Part shown: in pieces, positions 36,401 through 47,699 of the stretch
Position numbering within the stretch: the first letter of the stretch is position 1
Layout: the number at the start of each line of letters is the position of its first letter
DNA from: Planococcus citri
Lineage: Eukaryota > Arthropoda > Insecta > Hemiptera > Pseudococcidae
DNA: 64,000 bases
NCBI RefSeq assembly: GCF_950023065.1
Contig: NC_088678.1
Location: 79,641,590-79,705,589 of the forward strand
Direction of reading: 5' to 3'
The notes under the pieces: model-generated
Database searches by the model: none
What the model saw: the letters and a program-made list of their open reading frames with translations, nothing else
Told to the model about the DNA's origin: nothing
Program-made: the position numbers and the translations under genes

Positions 36401-37539
36401 TTTGAGACTATCGCCAGTCTTACCCTTCCCATTTCGCTGTATGTTGGAGTTGCCCATGCTTTGGTTGCTGTATCGGTAAGCTCAATAAAATAGAATAAGA
36501 TATATGTACGAGGGTGAATTGTAGAAAAAAGTTCTGTAAGATTTTACCCAAGTTCAAAGGAGACTCTTCATTTCGAGTTGAATTAAGTTACGAGTATTAC
36601 GAAAAAATTTGGCTTCCGAGATGCTCCTGAAGGGGAGATAATTATGTTTTCTCAAAGGAAAGAGGTGGGTCTCAACCCAACCGTCAAATTTACCGTGACA
36701 TATGCGATTTGCAAATTTTCAACCGCTCAGCGGTGCCTGCCTAGTGCCTACCCAAAAAGTGGTCTTGGTCGACTCAGTTCTCAAATACTACCTTTTAGAA
36801 CGGGTTAATTTTTCCTAAAACGAGTTCGAGTGTAAAACCACGACTTTTTTCGAAAATTACCCTTTTTGAAAACTCATACCTCCCCTGCAGGAGCACCTCA
36901 GCTCCAGAGCTAAAATTTTCTCTGGCTAACTTACAACTTGAAATTAAAGTCCCATCTCATCTCGTCTGAATTTTGTCAAAATTCTATTATTCTTTTTTTT
37001 CGCGATCAGCCTCAAATCTAGGAGTACAACAGAGCATGCATGTAGAATTAGTGAAATAATAAGAATAATGCTTAAAATGTGGTTGAATTTGTTCGCATGT
37101 ATGGGCCATCAATCAACAGCCAGATACTCCAGGCATAATCAGAATGAGAGAAGTAATCGCTTTCCTCGCCTCGATTCAAGAAGTCTACATAATATGTTGG
37201 ATTGGGGCTACGTTGGAACAAATTGTAAGTTTTCGTCACACGTCGATAGAAATCAACACTATTTTCTGATTCGATTAACTCGTTCACTAATCACTAAATT
37301 TACTTTGTTTTTTTTTTCAATCTACATAGACATTGGATTTGTCCTTCGCTGTATATTCCACACCGTGGTATTGGTTAAAAAGCATTCGCAAAGACGTTTA
37401 TATACTTCTATGCCAAACACAAGCGTCAATCAATCCACTGGCTTTGAATGTCTATCCGCTCACATTGGCAACATTTCTGCGATTTTGCAACGTTATCCAT
37501 TCTACAGTGAATGTTTTTCGAGCATACACACAAAAATAG
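30471..37539 (+). CDS. Odorant receptor OR-C (7tm_6), four exons, apparently intact
   Basis: Exons: 30471-31315, 36394-36475, 37120-37224 and 37330-37539 (TAG), with GT-AG introns in phases 2, 0 and 0. The predicted protein is 413 residues with seven hydrophobic segments in the family order. The loop motif CHNEAQRIINELNSLSEG precedes the exon 1 end (IRDISNLN). Exon 3 ends CWIGATLEQI and exon 4 has AVYSTPWYWL, SIRKDVYILLCQTQ and NVYPLTLATF. Compared with its sisters it is most divergent in TM4 (GLSCGIFITYTAHRLICVPC, where others have SVPW) and in exon 2 (LPISLYVGVAHALVAVS), so ligand tuning may differ. The start is the shared MEVIRD ATG; an upstream in-frame GTG at 30450 was not used. Intron 1 (5.1 kb) is repeat-filled. 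Confidence 0.88.
31367..31450 (+). repeat. Intron-1 boundary inverted repeat, left arm (OR-C)
   Basis: ATTCCCAGGTAAAATAAG through GAAACATTGTTGGGTACC, about 50 bp after the exon 1 donor. The inverted partner is 36107-36194, about 200 bp before exon 2. Confidence 0.7.
32769..32990. repeat. Short palindrome with about 65-bp arms
   Basis: AAAGGCACTTCTATGATGTTC and GAACAAAATTTCAGCG on the left are mirrored by CGCTGAAATTTTGTTC and AGAAGTGCCTTT on the right. The total is about 220 bp. Probably a decayed MITE in intron 1 of OR-C; no duplication or coding sequence was identified. Confidence 0.6.
33090..33200 (+). repeat. tRNA-like segment, possible SINE head
   Basis: The block contains TAGTTGGCTGCATGATTTA, resembling an A box / D arm, and about 45 bp later GGATTTGAATCCC, close to the B-box consensus GGTTCGANTCC. 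A T-rich stretch follows. No clean cloverleaf, poly(A) tail or flanking duplication could be established, so this is a weak call. A decayed tRNA-derived SINE is more likely than a working tRNA. Confidence 0.25.
33907..35545. repeat. 1.6-kb palindrome in OR-C intron 1
   Basis: Outer arms: TTCCTAATGAACTTACTCCA and ATGTTATGATATCATGGTGG on the left (about 33908-34020) are mirrored at about 35427-35545. Inner arms 34078-34610 and 34640-35215 also match (CCCCGCCCCTACCCCACGAG, GAGCTATCGACCAACTCCCC, CATTTTTTTGGAGGAGCATA). The right arm has an extra hairpin at about 35259-35435 (AGATGGTATGAGACAAACTA mirrored). No gene. Confidence 0.8.
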
Positions 37540-38523
37540 TTAATCACGGAATTCACTTTGTCCAGCACATATTTCTAAACAGATGATTTGAAGTATTTCC
37601 TGTGTTCATTGTTTTGATGAAAATTTTCAACTACATTATTTTCACCGAGTATGTAGTTCCCAATATGAAGGGATTTTCATGAAACACTTTGTTAGATCGC
37701 GCACAGGGGAACTGACAATTGCAAAAAATCAGCCTATGATGAATAACAGCAGAAGAAGCTTACCAAACAATGGAGAAACTTTTTTTGAAAACTTTACCCC
37801 AGAAGCATTGGTCTAGAATAGTTGGTTGCACCAGCATCTACTTACATATTATGCATTTGAAAGAATGCAATCAAAATGTGTAGGTGAGGTACCTTTAGGT
37901 ATCTGCCAAACATGGCCACCAAAATCATTAGTTCTCAATGTCATAATTTTGGTAATGTAAATATACCTAGGCATAGGCAATTACGCATATTCATCTAACC
38001 TGAATTTTCAATTAAGATACACTACGCAGTACACACTAAGCATTGATGTTATTGAATAGTATGTTTGTAACAAATAATCGTTAGATTATTTTCATGTTTT
38101 GATTTGTAAATTGGCAACACCGCATGATTTAATAAAAATGAAGTTATCATAAAAAATTTTCAAAAATTCGAAAATCACCATTTTGTTTTATTTTCATTAT
38201 TAAAACTTGAAAGGTAGATATTGAACTTTATTTTAATACTAATAAGTTGGTAGCTAGGTACATATTTTGTGTTGGGTACACAATCTACATGTATACACAA
38301 CAAACCAAACTTCAAAAAATTCACCCAATAGGTTAGAAAGACAGATGACCTTGAAAAGCCAGACAGACGACATTGGAAAGTTGAACAGGTAGGTTAATAA
38401 CCTTCACAGAGACACTAGACAGGAAGGCTGACGACATTCAGGGTGTCTAACAAAATTTTCTTCGAAGAAAGAAATGCATTACTAATTTACTTTTACATTA
38501 CTTTTTGCATTACCATATAATAG
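37540..38523. other. OR-C 3' flank, copy of the OR-B 3' flank
   Basis: Colinear with 22524-23420: the conserved CCGCATGATTTAATAAAAAT end near 38113 (poly(A) signal candidate), then the AACTTGAAAGGTAGATATTG block and the 25-bp minisatellite near 38335-38445. A deletion relative to the OR-B copy then joins to CAGGGTGTCTAACAAAATTT (about 38438). Confidence 0.5.
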
Positions 38524-38703
38524 TGTATTACAGATCAAGGGAGGTAAAATAAAGAATGACTCAGGGCGCATGTAATTAATGCCCGAGCCAAAAGCTCCCG
38601 TGGTGTGTACGCGATTTTACATGACTGGGGCGGAGGAAAGTGGCGTTTATCGCCCGCACAGCGGGCGGTAAAGAGCCACTTACCTCCCCCTGTTATGTAA
38701 ACA
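38524..38703. mobile_element. Small GC-rich inserted element
   Basis: This 180-bp island is much more GC-rich than its surroundings (GGCGGAGGAAAGTGGCG, CGCCCGCACAGCGGGCGG). Imperfect inverted ends (AAGGGAGGTAA near the left, TTACCTCCCCC near the right) bound it. The homologous spacer near 24105-24125 reads straight through (ACCATATA then AACAT), an unoccupied-site comparison supporting insertion. An open frame of 65 codons on the - strand spans it, but no domain is recognised. Class unknown. Confidence 0.5.
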
Positions 38704-38705
38704 TT

Positions 38706-40766
38706 TTTAGTCAGCCTACCCTCACACCACACACAAAAACTTTATATCTTTTTGAAACAGTTGGAATTAACAAGTTGAACCAGTGATGGCAAAACTTATT
38801 CATTTCAGTTCAAGTTTTCAATTTTCAGCTTCAGCTTTCATAACTATCTTGAGGTTCAAAAAAACAACAACAACAACAAAAATGAAAAAAGATGAATTCT
38901 ATTTGAGGAGCTGAGAATCAAAACTCACATTTGCCACCATAAACGATTTTGAGAAAAACGCGAAAAACTGAGTTAGTAGTGTTGCCAGTTGAAAAAACTT
39001 ATAATACCAAAATGAATCATTAGATAGCGCTACTAGCACACGATTCCGTGTGTTGGCTGATTTTCACCTAGCTCCCTTCTGCTTTAATATCCAGACAAAG
39101 AATGGCAAATGTGAGTTTTAACTCCAAGATTTGCGATCAAATTTTTTTTCACTGTTTTAATTACGACGATAGGGAAAAGTTTGATAACGAGCTGAATTTT
39201 GGTACTCGGGGGTTTTTTGATACGCTGAACACGAATTTGGAGTGTCCAGGTGAATCCGGTGTACGCTTCCCCCTTTTTTGTGGACCTTAAGCCCCCAAAT
39301 TTGTTTTTTTGCGTTTAAGTCCGAAAATATGCAATTTTATGCAAAATTTATGTTTTTTGGGCCGCTGAATACGAATTTGACAATATTTTTTTTTTGTAGG
39401 GGTGGGGATGAGAGGGTGAGGGGGCGAGAAATTAAAAATTTGACCATAATGATGTGTGATATGTTGAAATGTATGTTTTTGAAGGTGTAGATCACGAATT
39501 TGACAATATTTTTTTCGTAGGGGTTAATGGTGGGGGATGAAGGGGGTGAAAACGGTGAAAAATTCAAAATTTGACCATGATGATGTGTGATATGTCAAAA
39601 TGTATGTTTTTGAAGGTGTAGAAAAGGTGAAGGGTGGGGGATGGAGAATTTTCTATTGGAGAGCCGTCAAAGTCCCTGGAAGAAAAAATTTGTAACATTT
39701 AAACAAAATTCACCACGATTTTTCACTATAATTGACTGTTGTGGTCGCCGGGGCATTTGGGGGCAAAAATGGCAAATGACATCTTGAAATACACTATCTT
39801 AAGTACTAGCCCCTGGGATTTCCCGTGCATCTACGTGCAAAAATTTGTTCTATTCCTATTCATGTAGCAGAGTAGGCAAAAAACGGAGTTTTAACGTAAA
39901 TTAAACCTCTATAATGACTTTATAACAACTAAAATCGAGTAAATTGATGAAAATTACTCACTTTCAGTTGAATTATTCATACTTGGTACATTTCGACATA
40001 TGTATCACACATCATTATAGTCAAATTTTGAATTGTTCACCGTTTTCACCCCTTCATCCCCCACCATTAACCCCTACGAAAAAAATATTGTCAAATTCGT
40101 GATCTACACCTTCAAAAACATACATTTAGACATATCACACATCATTATGGTCAAATTTTGAATTTTTCACCCCTTTCATCCCCCACCATCAACCCTTACG
40201 AAAAAAATATTGTCAAATTCGTGATTTACACCCTCAAAAACATACATTTCGACATATCACACATCATTATGGTCAAATTTTGAATTTTTCACCCCCTTCA
40301 TCCCCCACCATTAACCCTTACGAAAAAAAATATTGTCAAATTCGTGATCTACAACCACAAAAACATACATTTTGACATATCATACATCATTATAGTCAAA
40401 TTTTGAATTTTTAACCATTTTCACCCCTCAGCCCCCACCATTGACCACTACGAAAAAAATATTGTCAAATTCGTGATCTACACCCTCAAAAACATACATT
40501 TCGACATATCACACATCATTATAGTCAAATTTTGAATTTCTCGCTTCCCTCACCCCCTCATCCCCCACCCCTACAAATTTTACATTTCCACCTACCCCCA
40601 CACACACAAAAACTTCATCTTTTTGAAACAGTTAGAATTAACAAGTTGAACCAGTGATGGCAAAACTTTTTCATTTTAGTTCAAGTTTTCAGTTTTCAGC
40701 TTCAGGTTTCATATCTTGAGGTTCAAAAGAGGAAAAAATGAAAAAAGATGAATTCCATTTTTTTTT
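38706..40766. repeat. Rearranged palindrome copy flanked by about 180-bp direct repeats
   Basis: 38905-40580 is a second copy of the 14906-17120 palindrome family (left end GAGGAGCTGAGAATCAAAAC, same 115-130-bp tandem units mirrored at about 39990-40560). Here the right arm lacks the outer third. The sequence on both sides is duplicated in direct orientation: 38706-38900 and 40588-40766 share CATCTTTTTGAAACAGTT-type sequence and GAACCAGTGATGGCAAAAC. Confidence 0.7.
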
Positions 40767-41750
40767 TTAGGAGTTTTCAAACACTGATTTGCTACTTGAA
40801 TGCAAAAATGTATATTTTTTGGCAATAGATGATTAAATTCAAAGCACTGATCGCTGAAACAAACTTGATATTCAAGGGCGAAGAAAACCAATCTTACTCG
40901 GGGGAGGGGAGGGGGGTAAAGATATTGAAAATGCGCACCTGTTTTGATGAAGGAAAGAACAATGTTTTTTAAGAGAAGAGATTGCTTTTTTTGGCTTAAA
41001 AATTTCAGAATTTGAAAAAAAATTTTTTTGAAATTTCAGTTTTAAAAAAGAAAAGAAAAAAAGACCGAACGTAGTGAAGGCATAAGCTCCCAAAATTTTC
41101 GTAACTCGAGCAGTAAAAAAAAAAACATTTTTCTTCATGCGAGGAGTTTATTTTTGGATTCAAACATATTCCTGAGTTTGAATTATGGATTTTTTTAGAA
41201 AGTTTGATTTTGAAAAAAAAAAACCAACAGACTTGAGTAATGCGAAGGCTGAAGTTTTTTAAAATTTATAATTAGTATGCAAAAAACAGAAAAGCAAAAA
41301 TTTTGAAAATTTGTTCGCATTCCATTTTGGAATATTTGAAAGGGAACATGAGATGTCCAAGCATCACACTTCTATGTAAAAATCTAAAATGCTCACCTAC
41401 TCTGAGGTAAAGGTATTATAAGAAGAAGGCAAAAAATTCCCCTTGAACGAGTTTTTGTTTTTTTTTTTTGTTTTTTTTGATTTTCTCAACTCTACATTTT
41501 CAAAAATTTGTAAGAAAATCGTAAAATGAATTTATCCACTAAAAGTGTTGGTTTAAGCTAGTTTATTTTCGTGCAAATTGGATGGCGTGCGTTCAAAAGG
41601 GTCCCTTCTCGTATAGATAACTTTAGCAGTTGTACATATTTATGTTATGTAATTTAGAATTCAGAAACTCAAGTTCTTTTTTTCATGGAAGACCAAGAGT
41701 TGAAAAATTCGTTACTTTCTACCCCCCCCCTCCACGGCCACGGGAACTCT
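40767..41750. other. Spacer upstream of OR-D, segmental duplicate of the OR-B and OR-C flanks
   Basis: 40767-41220 is homologous to 24300-24780. 41240-41750 is homologous to the region upstream of OR-C (29215-29690), including GAACATGAGATGTCCAAGC and a poly-C tract. No gene was seen. Confidence 0.45.
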
Positions 41751-42341
41751 TGTTCCATTCACGATAGACCGCTGCTAGCCACTTACATAATTATAACATC
41801 CTCGTTAAATTATTAACATCTGCGCGTCATTTGTATTATTCATCTAAACTAAATGCAAAATTCAAGAATCAGATCCTTGGTAACCAATTTGAAAACAATA
41901 TTTGCACATTATATCGCACGTTTGTCCTTCAAAGTAATGAGGTAACCTACATCTTTAAAAAAAACATCGATTTCGACATTTTTGCATTTTTGGGGCTTGT
42001 ATGACCCCCTGCAACAAAAAATTACACTTTGAGTTGGGTACACTCGCGTTATCATTATTATCATTCACTGTGACCAACTGAAACATCGAGCAGAAAAATT
42101 TCCTGAGAATACTCGATATTTCTGCGCACCCTACTTACTCGCTAAATTATTAACATCTACCTACATGTTCTCCACTTGTACACAATATACAAAATTCAAT
42201 AACCACATCCCAGGGAAACCATCGAGAAAACAATATATTCTGCAGGTCGCAATTAAGTAATTTTTTCGATAACAAACTCGGGTCGAATTCGGTAGTGTCT
42301 AACAACAGAAGTGATTGAAAACGTATACTCGTTCATAGGCA
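41751..42341 (+). promoter_or_regulatory. Conserved 5' flank of OR-D
   Basis: Long-form receptor flank with the CGATAGACCGCTGCTAGCC start, TTTCGACATTTTTGCATTTT, CCATCGAGAAAACAATAT (about 42217) and GAATTCGGTAGTGTC about 55 bp before the ATG. The second AAATGCAAAATTCAA-type motif is diverged here (ATACAAAATTCAATAACC). Confidence 0.45.
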
Positions 42342-45318
42342 ATGGAAGTGATTAGAGATATCAAAAAAATGATCAACCAAGTATTTGGAAAAGAGAATAT
42401 GTTCGGATTCGAGACAACGCTAGCTAATCAGATGTATTTATTGTACTGCGTCATCGGTAACGTATATTACACCGATAAAATACATCGAAAAACCAAACTT
42501 GTATGGTTCTGGATTGCTTACACAGTATGGTTACCCATTTTTATTTCCATATTACTATACATAGTTTATGGTAGGCTAATCGGCGACGTGATGTTGCTGA
42601 TTTACATGGGATTTGCAATCATATTCGCTCTGATGGAAACAATTGTGAAACCCGCAATCGCGGTGTATTGGTATAGAAACAATATAGAGCAAATGATTTC
42701 GATGGCTGATAAAATATTAACGAAAACACCATCAACTAAGCGCTCATCCGACAAATATATGGATCCAAAAAAAATCACCAGCACTATATTAGTTGAACTT
42801 GGAATAACAATAGTACTATATGGATCAATCCCTATTCTAGATGTGATAATTTTTTATCGAGTAGAAAAAGTTGAAAACTATATGTACTACATGCTACCAC
42901 TTTCTGGACTTGAACAATTCGCGTCATTCAAATTTTATATGATTTATCACATTATTTTGTACGGTATGACTTGTGGTTTATTGATCATTTTTTCGGTGCA
43001 CCGAGTTTTTTCTGTACCTTGGGTAGTAATATGCCATAATGAGGCGCAACGTATAATTGACGAGTTGAATTCGTTGAGTGAAGATACTGACATTAATATC
43101 GACACTTTCCGAAGTATGGAACCGAAATGCAGATACGTTTTAAAAAAATGCATACACGACATAAGAAATCTCAACAGGTAATTTCATTTCATAATTACGT
43201 TGTAGAATTTCAAACTTCAAAAGTGCAATTGCGTATTCCCAGGTAAAGTAGGTGAAATGCCTGCCCCATCCTTGGATTCTTGACGTTTTAATGAAACATT
43301 GTTGGGTACTTTTGAAAAGAATAGCCAAAAAAAATTTTTCTCACACTCCATCCCTTTTGTCCACAATGGCGAAAAAAACGCCTTTTTCGGCGGAAAAAAA
43401 TCATAAACGAGTTTTGAACAAAAAATTTTGAATTCACTCAAAATACATACACAGGGTGTTCGGGGAGTGGTGGTGGTGGTGGTACAAACTTCAGATTTAG
43501 ATAAAACCGAGCACGACTGAGAAAAAAAGGTTATGTGAAGGTGTTGCCTATTTTGAAAATTGAAGGTCCAGAATACGTTTCAAAATTCAATTTTGACCAT
43601 GGGGTCAGTAACTAGTACTTTGAAAAATGAACGAAATCACCGAATATACCTTTTTGCCTAACTTGCACATTGAAGGGGCTACAAATGATTTTCAATTTTC
43701 AAAAAATCGCCGAGTTCCAAAAACTTGTTAAATAGAGTAGGAAAAAAACGAGCATAATAACAAAATTTCGTTTATTTTTTGACGTAGTACTTATTCATTT
43801 ACCTACGCATTCATTTTTTTGTTAATTTTCTTTCGCCCCAAAATTGGCGAACGGATAGCCATGGGCTCAAAATGGTGGTGTCGTAACACAAAAAACACAT
43901 AAAACACATTTTTGAGTGATTTTCGAGTTTTTCAAAATGGCCTGCCTGGAGGAAATTTTCAAAAGGCACCCAACAACGTTTCATGAAAATTTCAAAAATC
44001 TGAGGGCAGGAACATTTCGCCCATTTTACCCGGAAGTAGGTACCTTTTGTTACGAACTTACATATTTACACGAATTTTTTATACAATAATCACTGTTATT
44101 TTCAATCGATTGTAGGTAATTGAAATTAAATCACGAATTAGGCACAATTAAAGCACCTCGATAAGTTATTATCCTTTTATCGTTCAACTATAAAATGAAA
44201 ATTATTAATAGGAAATTGACTTTCAACAGATTCATTTCAACCTACAGAGGCTTTTTTGAAACTATCGCCAGTCTAACCCTTCCCATTTTACTGTATATTG
44301 AAGTTGTCCATGCTTTGATTGCTGTATCGGTAAGATTAATAAAATAAAAGTTCTGTAAGATTTTAGCCAAGTTCAAAAGAGACTCTCATTTCGAGTTGAA
44401 TTAAGTTACTTCGAAAAAAAATAGCTTTGGAGATGCTTCTGAAGGGGAGATAATATGGATTCTCAAAGGACCCTCGAATTTACCATCAGATATGCGATTT
44501 GCACATTTTCAACCGCTCAGCGATGCCTGCCTACCCAAAAAGTGGTCTTGGTGACGTAGTTCTTAGACACTACCTTTTGGAACTGGTTCATTTTCCCAAA
44601 CAAAACAGGTTGAGTACGGGCTGAATCGAAAACCCACGATTTTTGTTCGAAAATCGCTCTTTTTGAGAACTCATACCTGCCCTGCAGGAGCATCTCAGCT
44701 CCAGAGCTAAAGAGCTAAAATTTTCTCTAGGTAACTTACAACTTGAAATTAAGGTCTCATCTGAATTTTGTGAAAATTCTTTTTTTTTTCGCGATCCGCC
44801 TTAATCTAGAAGTATAATAGAGAATGTAGAATTAGTGTAATAATACAATGAATAATGCATAAAATGCGGTGGAATTTGTTCGCATGCATGGGCCATCAAC
44901 AGCCAGATATACCAGTCATAATCAGATTGAGAGAAGTTTTCGTTTTCCTCATCTCGATTCAAGAAGTCTACAACGTGTTGGATTGGGGCTACGTTGGAAC
45001 AAACTGTAAGTTTTCGTCACACGTCGATAGAAATCAACTCTGTTTTCTGATTCGATAACCTCGTTCACTAATCACTAAATTTACTTTGTTTTTTCACATT
45101 TACTCAAGACATCGGATTTGTCCTTCGCTGTATATTCCACACCTTGGTATTGGTTGAAAAGCATTCGCAAAGACGTTTACATACTTCTATGCCAAACACA
45201 AGCGTCAGTCAATCCACGAGCCTTGAATGTCTATCCGCTCACATTAGCAACATTTCTGCGATTTTGCAACGTTATCAATTCTACAGTGAATGTTTTTCGA
45301 GCATACACACGAAAATAG
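42342..45318 (+). pseudogene. Odorant receptor OR-D (7tm_6), 2-bp frameshift in exon 3
   Basis: Exons: 42342-43177, 44248-44329, 44903-45005 and 45109-45318. Exon 1 is open (278 codons) and carries the family features, but lacks two residues in the Ser/Thr-rich stretch (TPSTKRSSDKY). Exon 3 is 103 bp instead of 105. After GAAGTCTAC near 44971 the two bases that give ATAACGTG in paralogues are missing (here AACGTG), so the conserved CWIGATLEQT is lost and exon 4 is entered in the wrong frame. Exon 4 itself is intact in its normal frame (AVYSTPWYWL to FRAYTRK). Loss of function is therefore likely and recent. This gene has the shortest intron 1 (1070 bp). Confidence 0.85.
43233..43318 (+). repeat. 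Intron-1 boundary inverted repeat, left arm (OR-D)
   Basis: Same arm as in the other genes (TATTCCCAGGTAAAGTAGG to GTTGGGTACTTTTG), about 55 bp after exon 1. The inverted partner 43949-44042 lies about 205 bp before exon 2. Only about 630 bp separate the arms here, so this is the clearest view of the structure without large later insertions. Confidence 0.75.
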
Positions 45319-46460
45319 TTAATATATATCTAAGGAAATCATTTTGTCCAGTTAACTATCTACATATTTCTAAACAGATGATTTGAAGTTTTTCTTGTGT
45401 TCATTGTTTTGATGAAAATTTTCAACTATACATGTTTTCACCGAGTACCTAGATAGTTATTCTTTTGGATATATACACTAAGTGATCTTATTGAATGGTA
45501 AGTAAACGTTTGAATATTTTTTTGTTTGATTTGTACTAAATAGGCAACACCGAATGATTTATTGAAATCGAAAAAAAATATAATACGAGTAACTTATGTT
45601 TTTTGATTCGTTCATTTTTTACAACTTGTTGGAGGGGGTGGGCGGCTCGACTCTATGCAAAAATACCAACATTGATTGAGAGCCCAATAACGAATTATAA
45701 AACTTCACAAAAAATCTCAACAAAAGTGTCATTTTAAGGTGAAAGGTCCCACTTTGACAAAATTGAGTTAAGACCGCCAAGTTGTATTTTGGACTATTCC
45801 TGATCGAATGGAGCAAACCCGACGACATTTCGTTGATTTTTACCCAACTTACACCACCTAAACACTCATCACTACAAAAAACTTAGTTTTGAGAAAAACG
45901 AGTTTAAAAATTTTTAAGTGTTTTTTTCATTTAAAATCGTCAAACGAACGCTAAAAAAGGTCTCTGATAGCTCATTTTGAAGGAAATTTTATGCCGAATC
46001 TAATGGTAATATGTACGCGAAGTCATCTGCAGAATATCTCTTTGCTTTCGTGAAAAAACTGTAGAAAATTTCATGATTTTTTGAAAAAAAAAATTTTCAT
46101 TTTTTTCTGATTTTCTCAAAAAATTGTAAAAATGTAATCATTTTTCAACTCCCCTTCCCCCCTCAGAAGATCACAGCAAAAAATGATTTCAAATTGCAAT
46201 TTTTCATCATTTTCTTGTTTAAAAAATTTTTATTTTCAATTTTTTTCTGATTTTTTTCAAAAAATTGTAAACATGTAATCATTTTTCAACTTTTTCCTCC
46301 CCCCTGACAGAAGATTAAAGCAAAAAATAATTTCAAATTCCGATAAATGAAAGGATAGGCCTGAGTAGTTAACTTCAACGCGCTAGTTCGCGGGGTTCCC
46401 GTTAGGAGCGCGAACTAAAAATCATACCAGCTGTTAGAGGAGATCGTCTAGTATCCGAAT
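45319..46460. other. OR-D to OR-E spacer, left part
   Basis: 45319-45560 is a shortened receptor 3' flank. 45724-45770 (TCATTTTAAGGTGAAAGGTCC) is mirrored at 47430-47470. 46095-46370 is a direct duplication of about 150 bp (AAAAAATTGTAAAAATGTAA then TCATTTTTCAACT, twice). Otherwise AT-rich, with no gene. Confidence 0.45.
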
Positions 46461-47356
46461 CAATACCACCTATAGTAAAAGGCCTGAGCGCTGTTTTGTG
46501 ACGTCATCGCTACTTGGTAGTACTTACGTATCTAACATATCATAATACACTATAGAATTGAATGAAAAATGCACTCAAACGAATTAAATCCTGGGAAAAT
46601 TTTATTTTTCATATTTTATCTACATGAATAATGAATTCATGATCATGTAGGAATGATTTTAATGAAAAAAAATGAAGAAATTAGGTTATAAACAACACTG
46701 TTTTTCAACATTAAAGATGAAAGTTATACATAAACTTGACAAAATTATACCTTTTGGCGGATATTACAACACTCACTGGTGAAATATAATTAAATAATCG
46801 TCGAATCTTGTCAAAATCCCACTAAAATCATCTAATTGGTTTGAGATGTTGATGGTTTCTTGATTCTTGATTAGATAACCTTATCCATCCATTGTAGTTG
46901 GATGGTTGTATTCACAATGCAGATTTAAAACGCATTTTAGATTATATGGTTCACTATTCATTTCACTGCGATGTTATTCCAGTAAAACACAGGCACTAGT
47001 ACACATCAGTTTTCATTTTTATTCACTTCACAAGATATCTACACATCCGAATCACACAATGTCACAACACAAACAGATCGCGAAAAATTCACTTTGTACA
47101 AAAATAAAGTAATCCAACACCACCAGTAGTTGAAAACAACAATATCTCATCACTACAACACATTTTAGAACAAATATTAATTAAAATGTCATCATTTTAT
47201 TAACGTTTTTAACGAAAGTTTTACTCTGTTTCACGAACTCGCCATTTAAATGTACGTTAAAATTCAAATGGTAAACACAATCGAGTCATCTACTAGTGGT
47301 GACGTCAGAAGGTGATAACGATTCAGCGCTCAGGCCTTTTACTATAGGTGGTATTG
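46461..47356. mobile_element. Non-autonomous DNA transposon with TCCGAAT duplication
   Basis: The terminal inverted repeat starts CAATACCACCTATAGTAAAA and continues GGCCTGAGCGCTG (46461-46493). The exact mirror ends at 47356. TCCGAAT flanks both ends (46454-46460 and 47357-47363). It is 896 bp long with no transposase frame. A 7-bp (or imperfect 8-bp) duplication would fit hAT- or P-like mobilisation, but the ends are not the usual CAGNG, so the class is open. A perfect 22-bp-stem hairpin, AAAGGTCCCACTTTGACATT and its mirror, lies just outside at 47379-47452. Confidence 0.75.
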
Positions 47357-47699
47357 TCCGAATACGTCAAAAAATAAAAAGGTCCCACTTTGACATTTTT
47401 CAACTTTAAATCGATTTTGCGAGAAATCTGAAAATGTCAAAGTGGGACCTTTTACCTTAAAATGACACAAAACTCAACATGGAATCACACTTAAGCTAAT
47501 CGAATCTAACCTGTAGGTAATTCTACAAGATTCACTTATCCTCCCAAGCGAATCGTTCGAAATCCACAGAGCAACAACTTAGTACGCAATGTAATGCATA
47601 ATATTGACATCGCACAGCACATGATTCTTATTACATCGTATTTTTACAACATACCTATTTATCTAAAATGACACTGGATCAGATCATACCCTCCATTAT

